A stretch of 64,000 bases of DNA from Medicago truncatula. Its lineage: Eukaryota > Streptophyta > Magnoliopsida > Fabales > Fabaceae. Under the pieces are notes generated by a model. That model was not told the DNA's origin. It searched no databases and saw nothing but the letters and a program-made list of their open reading frames with translations. The translations under genes were made by a program, and so were the position numbers. Positions within the stretch are counted from its first letter, which is position 1, and every line of letters begins with the position of its first letter. The stretch covers positions 46,728,494 to 46,792,493 of the forward strand of contig NC_053045.1 in assembly GCF_003473485.1 (NCBI RefSeq). The letters run 5' to 3'. Shown here piece after piece: positions 47,960 through 59,769 of this stretch.

Positions 47960-50529
47960 TCACATGCTCGCGAGAAAATGAGCAAAACTAGGGTACTGAG
48001 GCTCCCAGCCGACTTCCTGTCGAGTTCTTGTGTTGTTTAATCTCTTACCAAGAGGGCCATCAGTCACTGGAAAAGTAAAGATAAAATGCAACAATGATCT
48101 CAGAATCATACGTATTTCTACCACAAAGATCAACTCAACTCACAATGAAGTAATGACAGTATAAGTTCAAGATGTATGTTTCACTAAGAAATATAAACTT
48201 ACCATTGAACTTATCAAACTTTTTACTGAATTTACCACTTCTATTAACCAGATCCATCATTTCTTGTCTGCAAAAATGTGACAATGTAAGATTCCTTTAC
48301 AGAGAAACAAATCAGAACAATATGTTAAATCGACACCTGCAGTTTAAATAGAAATACTGCAAAAATAAATAGCAATTAGACAACATAAAGAGAGAGCACC
48401 TAACCTAGACAGAGGATGATTATCACAACCCAGGAAAATCTGTTTACGGATTTTTTTCTTCAAGATTGCAACTAAGAGGGAGGCTGCATCCTGGTGTGAA
48501 AGCATATTAAAATGAGCACCATATTAACCCCATCATAATCATCATTAATAAATGAATAGAAATACATTCAAGAAAACACAGTGATGGAAAAAATATGAAA
48601 GGAGTGTCCAATGGATGTAAAATGCACCTCAGCGTCAAATAAAACATCATAAACAATTGGTGGATATAATCTCTTTCTGGTTGTCATGTACCAATTTCCT
48701 GAAAATATCAGGGGCTGATATTTTAATCGGAAATTATTAACACACCCACCATATTTCTCAGGCTATCTTTATCATAGAATAAACTTTGATAGTTCAACAG
48801 TATAAAACACAAATTATAGGAAAAACAAGAAAAGTAAATAAAAGAATTAGCTTGAGATGAAATGCCATTCTGACCTCATAATGTATAAGATTCAGGATGT
48901 GATCAGGACGACTATCAACAATGCCTTTTTCTAAGTAATAATTGTGTGCACCTCTATCTGCTTTGTGGAATTGGTCAAGGGTTACCATAACATAATAAAA
49001 GCACAAAAACAATGATCACTCAGATAAAGAAAAATTTCTATCAATTGTAATAATTTGAATCCTATAAAGGATATATAAAGCCCTGCCAATCTTAGAACAC
49101 AACCGCCAAACTCGAGTACCACATTTTCAGCATTTAGAAGGATGTCAACCCTGGGGCTTCTTCCAATTGGTACAGATGGAGTATCCTAAAATGAAATATA
49201 TCCAATTAGGCGAATTTGACCCCTTAAGGTGATAAATGTGAACAAGATGCATATGAATAGAAGTAATTCAATTGCACAAGTTAAAAAACTAAAACAATCT
49301 TCGAATTATGCTATCATTTGGAAAAGAAATCAATGTAGACTGGAATATCATCATCTCTTGAATTTAAATCAAAACAAACAAAATAATAGGATAATTTGGA
49401 TGTATGACACACCTCATCACACGGTCCATTATCATTACAATCATATGGAGCACTACTTGAAGTAAATATGAAAGAACCTCCACCATTCCAGCTTAATGCA
49501 GCTAGCCTGATTTGTCGAAAATTCACAACTCATAAGAAGGCAAATAGAAAGTAGCAACTAATACTACTCAACTGCAAATTTTCCTTTCACCATTTTAACA
49601 TAGTTTTTATTTAACTAAATCATATAAATGAAATAGCCTTAGAACATCCAAGTTGATCTAACCAACCATTTCAATACTACTAAAAATCGATGTCAACAAT
49701 CAAAAGTGGAGCATTCAATTAATATTACATCCTTTCACACAACAAGTTTTGTATCAAATTCGTTCATCGCACACCACTTTTAAACCAAAAAGTTTGACAA
49801 GATAAACCTTCATTAAAACATTTCTAAATAGTAAAAATTAATTAAATTAATCCTAAGATTTATTACCTAACATTATCAGCATAGTCTTTGGTTCGGGAAG
49901 GTGGAGCACAATATAAGACATTTGGAAATTTGTGAGTAGCTTCAGTCCATTTCAAAGATGGATTAATACCCATTTGAATCAACTCATTGTGATGATCAGT
50001 GGTCATTGTCTGTCCATAAACTTCACAACCCGGAATTTCCTACATGCATATGCACAAGTCACTTACTTATTCATGAATAATCAGAATGCCATTAAGGGAC
50101 CGTTTGGATTGGCTTATGAAAAATAGCTTATGCAAATAAATAAACTTTTATGTTAATTCATAAATGCTTATTTATTTGCATAAGCAGAAAAATAAGTGAC
50201 AATAAAAGAAAGAAGATGAAAAGAGTACGTACATGTCGCCATTTTTGAGCTACCAAGCGACCAAGAACACCGGGACCCACAATGAGCAAGTCATTAGAGA
50301 GTGATTCTTCAGTGGTTGTGATTGAATTTTGTGAAACCTTGAAATGGGTTGGTCTAGAAATGGAAAAAGATGGCAACTTTAGTTTGGTTCTGAAATTGGA
50401 ATGAAGCGATGACAGATGAAGGGGCTTAGGACAGAGGAACCCGACAGAGACAGAGACAGAGACAGAGACAGTGTTATGTGATAAATTTGGAAGCTTGAGA
50501 ACAACATTTGATGTTGTTGTTGTTGTCAT
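47960..50529 (-). CDS. Plastid-type NAD(P)-binding Rossmann-fold protein
   Basis: Eight exons: 50233-50529, 49867-50039, 49413-49506, 49075-49185, 48875-48964, 48405-48490, 48203-48267 and 47960-48066; 340 residues in one frame. Seven introns; six are GT-AG and intron 4 (48965-49074) is AT-AC. The N-terminus (about 1-70) is Ser/Thr-rich and fits a chloroplast transit peptide, with a VSVSVSVSV stretch. The dinucleotide-binding motif is LLIVGPGVLG (Gly85, Gly87, Gly90). Family blocks include YCAPPSRTKDYADNVR, GSFIFTSSSAPYD, LEFGGCVLRLAGLY and FLGCDNHPLSRQE. It belongs to extended SDR/YeeZ-like proteins; it resembles Arabidopsis At1g19690. The substrate is unknown. Confidence 0.9.
48965..49074 (-). 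other. U12-type AT-AC intron
   Basis: The coding sequence stops matching the family after GLY and resumes at KADRGAH. No GT lies at the needed position. The gene strand instead reads ATATCCTTT immediately after the TAT codon, the full U12 donor consensus (49066-49074). Near the other end CCCTTGACC (48973-48981) fits the U12 branch site, with the branch A 10 bases from the AC acceptor (48965-48966). Splicing AT to AC joins the exons in frame. The intron is 110 bases. Confidence 0.9.
50093..50200. repeat. MITE-like hairpin in intron 1 of the Rossmann-fold gene
   Basis: GCTTATGCAAATAAATAAAC and its complement GTTTATTTATTTGCATAAGC-like text near 50167-50186 form a hairpin. GGGACCGTTTGGATTGG at left is a common plant MITE end. 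The matching right end is not clear. Confidence 0.45.
50443..50471 (-). repeat. ACAGAG hexamer tract inside the transit peptide
   Basis: Nearly five tandem hexamers encode alternating Val-Ser residues about positions 21-29 of the Rossmann-fold protein. The length is a multiple of six, so copy-number change keeps the frame. Confidence 0.85.
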
Positions 50530-50816
50530 TATAGATAGATAGAGGAACTAAGGAGAAACAGCTGAATTGATATTTGGTCTGATCTTTTGGAGTGGGACCC
50601 GGACTATTGTATAAGTCATTTTATTCAATCAAAATGTCAAGTTTAATCAATAATTGAAAGAGAGTTATTAGCGTGATTATAATATTGCTTGGGATGATGA
50701 GTGATGATGCGACATAAACAGTAATTACAGCATGAATAGTGTCATCCTTGCATTATAAATTCATTTTTACAAACAATTTAACTCAACATTCGAACCTAAA
50801 TACGTGAAATTTGATT

Positions 50817-53800
50817 TCAGCAACTTTCCCAATCAAATGCATCAAATGTCTGTTCATAATCAAGAATTGCATCTTTAACACAACTTTCCCATGCTCTTGT
50901 TATATCCTTAATCAACCATGTTTCGTTCATGCTTTCAAGATTAAATCTCAGCTTTGCTTTTGCTCTTTCAAATAGAGCTCTCAGGTCCTCACTGCATGTC
51001 ATTCAAATTATTAAACACAAGTTAAGGTCAACAACTATATATTGCAAATCAAATATAATCCATCATCTATCAAGTATAATAAATTGATTACTATGTCTAT
51101 ATCCAATGGGAGTTGCATAGAGTTTTCTTAACATGAAATTTTATGGTTGTCTAGTAGGTAGTAAATTATACACTCAGAGCAGCTTCTAATTATTATTGTT
51201 CACAAATAGTCTTAAAGTATACAATCATAACTAAATGCATAATTTCTCTAACCTGACTTCCAACGGCAATTCGTCTAGAATAACAAGAGAGGAAGACGGA
51301 TAACTTGGAGGAATAAGCAACCACAACGGTTTGATCAATGACTGAAGAACAAATATACATAGCCTATGAGATAAAAATCAAAATAATTAATGTGAATAGT
51401 TCAAAACAGAATATAAAACCATTCACCTTTTTATCATATGTCAAGTGAGATACAAGGTCCTGATTCATAGTCACTGCATTGTACATGATTTTAAGAAGTA
51501 ATCCAACTGCACTTTCAACATTTTCCTGTTCAGCGATAACCACCTCACAGTCGAACAATTGATTGTTTATGTCTTTTATTTCTGCTAAAATGTTCTGATT
51601 TTTCTGCTAGAGTTAACAATGTGTCAGTAAAATTCTTGTAACAAGATAACGGTATACTCTTCTAGTAGATTTGAATGGTAGGAAGAAAAAAAAAGATTAC
51701 CACAGTTTGAGGGCATTTTCCTTTCATTGTGGATGAATTCAAGTCAGCTTCTGCAGAGTCAGCGAACTGATTGAAAGCATCATGCATGGGAATATCATAG
51801 GTGGTTGCAACAAAGCTGTGAGGCATTTTCCATGCTGTGGGAGTAAATCATTACAAGTCAGAATCTTGCTGATGAACATGCATCAATGTCAAATGTAAAT
51901 TAAACACTTTAGTGACAGGTCCACACCTTCGGGAATAGTAAAGGTTGGTAGTCCTAGTTCATCAACCATCTCTGGCATTTGATTTAACAATTCTGCCCCT
52001 GGAATTTCATCATTCAAACGGACCACCTCTTTAATACCACCAACTCCTTGACTCAGTGCTTCAGGCGAAATGGATGTCAGCTGAAAATAATTTAGATTCA
52101 TAGAATTTACTATGTATCAGCACTCATCTCTTACAAGTCAAGGAAAAAACAAATAAAGATCTGACACAAGTTTTATAGGCCTACCACGTTAAGCATTCGC
52201 TGAATTGCAGGATTTTGCTCTTCAGAACCGAGAGTAGGCTTTTGAGAAACTTGATTTTGGTTATTGTTTTCTTTAATCAAGGGTGAAATCTTCTCAGTGC
52301 TGGTGCTTGCCCCAAATTGTTCAGTTGCTGAAATCCTTGGAGCGTTGATGCTTGCACAAGATTCTTTGAATGCAACGTTTGTCTGTTGTTGTACAGCATT
52401 GTCGGTGCCTAAGATTGAAATACATAGTAACTAAATGTTTGCTAGAAGATATAGAAGACCATTTAATAATCTACAAAAAAGAGTGAACTAATGGTTACCT
52501 GTTACGATCGACGATTGATTCATAATACCACGTTGTGAACTCCCAATTGGCATTGCAACTCCGTGATCTTGAAGATACATATTGTTCTGCCAAGAAATTT
52601 GTTGTTAAATGATGTTTCTTTGTTTCTAATAATTGCGGTAAATGGTGATAGTTTCATTTTGAATATTACCGGATGAGAAAGTGTAGAATTCGACGGGCCA
52701 AAAAACTGTTGCTTTAATTGCACATGAGGCGACTGTTGGTTGTTGGGCTGCTCGGAAGTCCTTGGAAGGCTTAGTAAATAACGATGTGCTTTTATTGTAC
52801 GATTCTTTATATCAGCAGTGATCTGGCTTTTACTCAGTTCAAAGAGTGACAAAATCTTTTCTATTTCACTCTTATGGTATCTATATGTTTCCAATTCTAT
52901 TGAGCTTAAGACTTGAGTAGAAGGGTCAGCCTGAAGAAGTTTAATATGAATAGGAAAAATTAGTACTAAAATCAAGAAGGACAATATGCAAATCAGAGTT
53001 TTCTAGGATCATAAATTGATTGAAAAATTCACTAACCTGAAGCACTGTACAAAGATTTTGGTAATTTGGCTGGATTGCAGAGTAAAAATTTTCTTTCAGA
53101 AATTGAAGCTGCAATAAGAAAGTAACACAACATGATTGCTAACTATTGTTAATTACTGTAGAACCAATGAACATAACAATCCGAACTCAAACAACATTAA
53201 TAGTAAGTTAATGGTTATTTAATTTTTTTCATTTAATTTTTTTTTTTGGATAGACAAATGCTAGTAAGTTAGTTGTTATGTTAGTTTCTTAGGTTTGAAC
53301 CTTTGTTCTCCTTAAAACTCATTGTCTGTTAGCTCAGCTACTGAGTTACCTGCATGGGACCAAAGATACCTAAAGCATGCTTCATCCACTTTCAGTCTAG
53401 TTATTGGATTCAGGAACATAATTTAACCAATATACACAGTATGAATCCTTTATGGTGCACTTCAGTAAATTTTACAAATCATGTAAAATTTTGGGAACAA
53501 TTTTAATAATTACCTTTTTATAAACAACCTCCCGCCAATCGTTATTTGCATCTGTTCCTGCTTCAAGAAATAGAATGATCAGAACTAAGGTTGTTTTTTA
53601 GAAATTAGAAGCTTCTAAAATTACTAGTGGAAATTTTATTATTTCAAAAATGTTTCTCTCGCACTATTGTAGAATCCTTGTTTAGATTAAAAAGTACCTT
53701 AGCAATTAGCATTACTAGCGAAACATATCAGGATCAACCGATTAATGAAAACCAATTCTAATTCCTAAAATACTCTTAAAATATTTTTAGATAAAAAGTT

Positions 53801-55421
53801 GATATTGTAAGACATTTAATCATATATTCAAGCACTTCCCTTCAAACTAAAGTTTACTTAAGCCTTAAGTTTCTTACAAATGAATCAGTTGAACAGGAAA
53901 ATTTGATATTGACTCCATAAAACTTGGTTGGAAACTAGAAAAGAAACTCGAAGAAGTTGGAAATATTGCAGATATGAAATATGGCTGCAATGATCATCAG
54001 CCTAAAGAGATGGTCAGAAAGTTGCATGAAAATTGAAATATTGTGGCATGAAAATTTTATATATCAAGAAATAAATATTTATCCAAACTCATTAAGAACA
54101 ACATTTGGAAGCTTGAAAACATGAGAACTTAGGAGACAAAAAAATTGGTATTGCAAATAAGGAAGTTATGCATTAGGAAGAGGGGGGAAACTATATATTC
54201 TTGTTTATGGTAAATACACAATGCTTAATATTTTGAGGTTTGAAAAGTTTCCATGACCATGGAATTATAGAAAACATACTTAAATTGTTTCAACATGTAG
54301 AGAAGAGGATAAGTCACCTGAGGGAGAAGGGTTACTGATCAAATTTTTAGCTTCAGCAGCCTGTCGATGTGCTTCAATCGACTTTACCCTCGCAGTCACG
54401 GTACGCATATACTCGTCCTGTAAATATATTTACTTACTATTGTTTTCAAAGTTATGTTTATAAATTTTATATAAAGCAGAAGCTAGTATAATTATGAAAA
54501 ACACTTTGTATCGACGAAAGTAGTTTTAGCTTCAGTTTTGTTCTGAAAAATACTCAAAATAGTAAGAAATCTAATACTTTTTTTGCAAGATAAAAGTTGA
54601 TTCTTTGAAGATCTCGCAATAAAGCTAGGGTCCTGATCTACTTACAGAGACAAGCAAAGTTCCTAATCCAAAGAAGTACAAGAAGGATACCTCAGTTTTA
54701 GCAGAAGCATTCGCTTTCTCCTCATATCTTTCAACAATTTGAACAAGCTCAGGTAAAGTATATTTTTTATTGGAAGCACCACCACTCTTCATTATTCTGT
54801 TCGCGCTGCACCAATTATATTACATTTAAACAAATGATAGATCATGTCAGAATATTGAACAGCTTCATAAAAGTTATAAACATAAAGAATTAGAAGTTTT
54901 TAACTATAAAAGGAGTTCAATTATTAGTACTTATACAAGATCAATGATAGACACTAACATGCTTATATTCCTTGCAATAAAAGGAAAAGGTGCTAAAGGA
55001 AAAAATTTAACCACAAAGAAAGTAGTTATCATAAAATAGCCAAGGAAAAACTCAATAAAATAAAAGAGAGTTAACTTCCAAAAAGAGTAAAGAGGAAACA
55101 AATTTGAAAGAAGAGCTCAATGCCACTAGCTGAAATTCATAAAGGAATCAAGAAACGCTATTTTGAAAAATTCATATCGTAAATATTGTCACTGACAAAG
55201 ATATTGAGTCTTGTAAGTGCTCAAATAGAAAACAAAAAGATTTCAACATTTGGACTTATGCTTAACACAATCTGTTACACATAAACTAAAAGAAAATGCA
55301 CAATTCAAATCATATTTTTGTGTAGGCATGTTTCTTACACGTTCATCACAATCCTTTTCCGAAACTCTTTCGTTTTCCATCTCTCGGTCGCGATGTTGGC
55401 AACTTGCTTACCATCTTCCAT
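50817..55421 (-). CDS. MED15: Mediator subunit 15-like protein with KIX domain, short form
   Basis: Thirteen exons: 55339-55421, 54691-54805, 54318-54417, 53514-53557, 53037-53108, 52670-52930, 52499-52586, 52185-52408, 51927-52080, 51701-51834, 51427-51603, 51253-51341 and 50817-50991. All GT-AG; 571 residues, open throughout. The N-terminal KIX domain (about residues 17-75) reads KEFRKRIVMNVANRIMKSGG, then LPELVQIVERYEEKANASAK and DEYMRTVTARVKSIEAHR. The C-terminal Mediator domain has LIKPLWLLIPPSYPSSSLVI and SMNETWLIKDITRAWESCV. KIX domains bind activation domains and tie transcription factors to Mediator. Arabidopsis MED15a is about 1335 residues with a long Gln-rich centre; here the centre is short (QQTN, NNQQ). 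The N-terminal start ACAAAATGG is well placed. Confidence 0.85.
53238..53362 (-). mobile_element. SINE-like insertion in a MED15-like intron
   Basis: Read on the minus strand: A-box-like TAGCTGAGCTAACAG, B-box-like AGGTTCAAACCT, and an A-run (T-run at 53238-53247). The intron is 53109-53513. A target duplication is not clear. Confidence 0.55.
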
Positions 55422-56754
55422 TTTGTTTGAGAAGTACTCAGAATTTACTCAGAATTATACTATGATTCATGAAATATCAAACTTTTTTAACAAAGACCTT
55501 CAATTCCGAATAACCACATCAAAATTTGATTTTACATAAATTCACAAGTCATGCAATGCATCAATTCACATATAAACAAACTCAATGATCAATCAAGAAC
55601 AACAAGAACAAGTATCAAGAATCCATCAGCAAGAAGCAATAAAAACAACTGATTAAAAACTAAATAGACCTTTGTCACGCAACAAAAAGGAGAGAGAAAA
55701 AAGAGAGTGAGAGTGTGTTACTTGCCACAATCGAAGTATATAGGCACTGAAGAGTGAGGTTACTGAATTGAGAAGAGAACAGAAAAGAAAGTATTATATA
55801 TGGATCAATAGTTTGAGTGTCACGTTTTCTTTCATTCGCGCCACAAAAGAATGCTTAAATGGAAAAGTTATGAAAAGCAAAGAATTCAGTAATAGAGTAG
55901 GTTTAGGGTTTAGTTTATTTTAGAGAAGGTTTAGGGCTTAGTATTTAAGGTTTAGATGTAAATGTGATTACAAAAATTTAAAATGAAAGAATATTAATAC
56001 AAAATTCACTAAATGTTTAATCAATATTGTACGAATTTTTTAGTGAAGGCATATTCATTAACAATGTAAATTTTTTTTTTTTTTTAGGAATGTAAACTAT
56101 GTTTTTCTTTTTTTGGCTAATACAATGTAAATGATAATTAACAAGAGAATTTACAATATACATGCACCACAACGCCCAAAAAAAAATATTCATAATATTA
56201 CGAGAACCAACTTATCTAATAAATTGTTATGAAATTATAATATATTAAAATAGTAGAGTTGAAGAAACAAATGATGGAGTTCGTTCCTCTTAAAAAACGA
56301 ATGGTTTGATTGAATCGAGTTTAATTTCTAGTGGATTTTTTGTCAAGAGTTTACTTATGTATCGTTCGTATGAACCAGAAAGTTAACATAAAAAAAAAGG
56401 AGAAAGAGAGAAAAGAGAAGAAGAGTTACTAATTACCTATCGGGTCGAATTTTGGATGTACTAAGACCTACTTTTTGAAGAATCGGAATGCTAACTCCAA
56501 AAAGAATAGTAGAGAAGAAGGAGAATGAGAGAAAAGAGAAGAAAATAGCACTTCAAATGTGTATTTCTATACAATGTGAATTTTATTTATAGACACAAAT
56601 AAATAAATAAAAGGACAATCAAAATAATCCACTTATAACAATATTTATAACATAAATAAAATATATGGTAATTATTATTAGATCAGGAAAGATATCGCAT
56701 CCAAATATAGAAAAATTGTGGAAAAATATTATTACTTTTTACACCATTTAAAAT
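55422..56754. other. Upstream flank of the MED15-like gene and spacer
   Basis: The 5' leader probably starts near 55740-55800 and is interrupted by an intron (donor-like GTAACAC on the minus strand near 55713). Beyond 55800 no gene is seen. Confidence 0.4.
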
Positions 56755-56766
56755 TCAAAATATTAT

Positions 56767-56917
56767 GTCTCATAACTCCTAGCTCAACTGGCAAAAAATG
56801 TCGAAATTGTTAGGCTGGACGTCATGACCGGAGTTCGAACCCCGGTACCTCCACGAATGAGTTTATGATGGCTTTGCCATCTCGCCTATCTACCAAAAAT
56901 CAAAATATTAAAAAAAA
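56767..56917 (+). mobile_element. SINE, plus strand, with 12-base target duplication
   Basis: An A-box TAGCTCAACTGGC and B-box GAGTTCGAACCCC, then a pyrimidine-rich tail and A-rich end. TCAAAATATTAT at 56755-56766 and 56918-56929 is the target duplication; a partial third copy of the same phrase lies inside the tail. Confidence 0.75.
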
Positions 56918-57458
56918 TCAAAATATTATATTTATTCTAATTATTTCCTTAAATCGATCCTTCCAAAATCTAATAAATAATACGTATAACTATTGACTGT
57001 ATTTTATTCCAAATCAAATGTCAAAAAAGAGATACAAAGAAAATCAAGTTGGCATTGGACATTTTTGTTTTTTTGCTTTTTCTCTAACAGAGAAAATCAA
57101 TTACGATAAAGTCCGAGAAAATTACGCAAAATTTCAAACGAAAAAGGAATAAAAAGGCAACAAAAAAAAAATATAGATTTGAATGTATTCAAATTAATGG
57201 GATTTATGTAACCAAAAAAAATTAATGGGATTTAATGAGAGTTTTAAACCACTGATTAATTTTATTTTAATGATATAATTTAAATTGGGGTGCTTAGTTC
57301 GATTTATTTAAAGCATGATTGAACTATGGATTATCAAAACCCTTTTCTAAGATAACCGAATGGTTAATACCGTAGGGATAATCGTCCAGGTCTTATTGTG
57401 AAGAAAAAAACGCCGCCCTGCCAAAAAGAATGCATGGGTTGAATAAATCGCCCAAAAC

Positions 57459-57582
57459 AAATGTCGAAATTGTCAATCAGACGACATGATCGAGATTCAA
57501 ATCCCAACTCATCCAGTAGTGTGTATGAGTTTCAATAGTTATTTGTAATTTTGTCTATCTAACGAAAAATAAAAATAAAAAT
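57459..57582 (+). mobile_element. SINE relic, same family as 56767-56917
   Basis: Shares ATGTCGAAATTGT, a decayed B-box GATTCAAATCCC, and the ending TGTCTATCTAAC with the SINE about 690 bases to the left, same orientation. The A-box head is lost. Confidence 0.6.
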
Positions 57583-58323
57583 GAATAATGTGAAATTAAT
57601 AAATAAAATTGATATTGTTACCAAATTACTCTTTATTTTAATAGTTTGTAGTATTGATAAGATATATATTTGGGAAAAAAATAGTAATAAACAAAGTAGT
57701 ATTGTTCAAAGAATCTTATTTTTAAGGGCAAACAAATTTCCTTAAAAAAAAATCTTATAATTAAAAGCAGAGATAGCATGAATTAAAAATAGTAATAAAT
57801 GCATTTAGATAGTAAAAAATAGTAATAAGGCCCTCCACCACCAAAAGGAATGGAGCTAACTTGTCTCCTTATTTGAGACCCCTTTAGATATTAATCTCAT
57901 GGGTAGAGCTCATATTCACCAAGACATACAGGCTCTTGAAGAAAACAGATGCACAAATCTAGGTCCGCAACTTAGTACCAAAGTCAAACCTACTTAACAT
58001 GTAATTCAAAAAAGTCCACCTCCCTGGGTCGTAAATATTCTTTGAGAAATACTATGTTGAGTAGTTTATTCGAAGAAAAAATTGAGTATAAGTTTGTTGA
58101 AAAAAAAATAAAAGTATCTCCTTTAAACTTAAGAAGTGTGATAGTTAATAAATTATCAATTGTAGTCCAAGTAGAGTTGTGATCTCACCGTTAACTAAGA
58201 GAGAGAAATACATGAGAAATTTAAATAGTTTGAATGGTTCTAATTATAAACTAGTTTGAATGGTTATAGATCATATTTTACTATCTCATGGGTATACACG
58301 AGAAAGAAAACATTTTATTTGAA
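57583..58323. other. Spacer
   Basis: AT-rich spacer. I see no gene or bounded element. Confidence 0.45.
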
Positions 58324-59213
58324 GGTTAAAATGTACTTTTGATCCCTTAAATTTTCAAAAGTTGCAATTTTGATTCCCTTATTTCGAAAATAACACTTTT
58401 GGCCCTCCAAGTTATAGCTCCTTTGCAAAACCATGGCCCCCTTGATTTTGACTTGGTCAAAGTTAACATGTCGTGTTTTTTTTTTTTGTGTCATGTTGGA
58501 TATTATTAAAATTAAAATTTTGTCAAAAAAAAAGAAAGAATTAAAATTAAAACAAAAACCCATAAAAGGTGAGATTTCTCACATGACCCTTCCATTCCAT
58601 ATTAGAAACCGTAGAAACCAAAATCCAATTGGGAATTAGGGTTAAGTCCAAACTCCAAATTTCACTCTCATCTTTATCGAACCAGCAAGGTTAATTGAAG
58701 AAGATGACGAAACAGTCTCCAAAGGGAAAAACAAAAGCAAACACGAAGGTCAGAGTTGCGAAGAAATTTGATGCGAAAGTCAAAGATGCGAAGAAGACAT
58801 AAGCGAAGGTAAGGGTTGCGAATTCTTCCGATTCGAAGATGCTGCTCAGTGCCGCAATGTAGGAAAGTCTTCCGATTGAGATTTAAAGTTTGGACTTAAC
58901 CCTAATTCCCAGTTGGATTTTGGTTTCTACGGTTTTTAATATGGAATGGAACGGGCACGTGAGAAATCTCACCTTTTATGGGTTTTTATTAATTTTAACT
59001 CTAATAATAAGTGTTGGCAAAATTTAAATTTTAACAATATCGAGCGTGGCACAAAAAAAAAAACGCAACATGTCAGCTTTCACCGAGTCAAAATCAAGGG
59101 GATCATGGTTTTGCAAAGGAGCTAAAACTTAGGGGGCCAAAAGTGCTATTTCCAAAATAGTAGGTTAAAATTTCAACTTTTAGAAACTTTGGAGCCAAAA
59201 GTGCATTTTAACC
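58324..59213. mobile_element. Non-autonomous MULE-like element, long inverted arms
   Basis: GGTTAAAATGTACTTTTGAT at left faces AAAAGTGCATTTTAACC at right. Inverted similarity extends about 330 bases per arm, including GGTGAGATTTCTCACATGAC and AATCCAATTGGGAATTAGGG with their complements. Flanks TTATTTGAA (58315-58323) and TTATTTTAA (59214-59222) match at 8 of 9. The short centre (about 58690-58870) holds a Lys-rich reading MTKQSPKGKTKANTK broken by a stop. The layout and several inner phrases resemble the element at 2592-4115. Confidence 0.78.
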
Positions 59214-59438
59214 TTATTTTAAGTACTCATTTTTTTATTGAATGAAACTCACATAAAACTTATGTGGGATCCATTTTTAAAGTGTAAAAGTGACATGGGT
59301 TTTATTCAATAAAAATGTTACCGGTAGTTAATAAGGTGTTAGATCTAGAATGTCCAAAGCAATCCATTTCCGTATACAATCATCTTATTTTTCTCAAATC
59401 TGATTGAGTGTAAATTACTACGCCTACAACCTACAGTG

Positions 59439-59489
<51 letters not shown>

Positions 59490-59769
59490 AGATAGATAAC
59501 TGCAAATGGGGACTACAATTATGATTCCATTTAAATTCCAAACCACAAAAGAGGAACAATTTAAGTTATTAAACGGATCATTACTACTACAAGTTAACGG
59601 AGTATTACACTGAAGATGCACTTTTCATGACTAGCTAGCTAGGTTTATAAGTCATTCATTCATATATATTAATATTACCATACTTATATCATACCATCAT
59701 AATTATACATTATACATTGATATAAACCAACCAACCAATTAATTCTCCAATATTTTAAGCATCCATGAA
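59214..59769. repeat. Spacer with TA microsatellite
   Basis: A TA run of about 45 bases spans 59443-59487. The part near 59769 is the 3' flank of the F-box gene. Confidence 0.6.

Noticed and set aside
48600-48720. Possible extra exon (GNWYMTTRKR...) between exons 5 and 6 of the Rossmann-fold gene
   Set aside because: The protein reads HYE-DAASLLVAIL in the family without it, and exons 5 and 6 join in frame directly.
52520-52984. Continuous 154-codon minus-strand frame as an independent gene
   Set aside because: Its central part is MED15-like exon 5; the ends read through intron sequence.
55250-55539. Plus-strand frames over the first MED15-like exon
   Set aside because: They are antisense to a coding exon whose splice phase fits the rest of the gene.
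57340-57420. tRNA-like phrase ACCGAATGGTTAATACCGTAGG
   Set aside because: No cloverleaf can be drawn and there is no B-box at the right distance.
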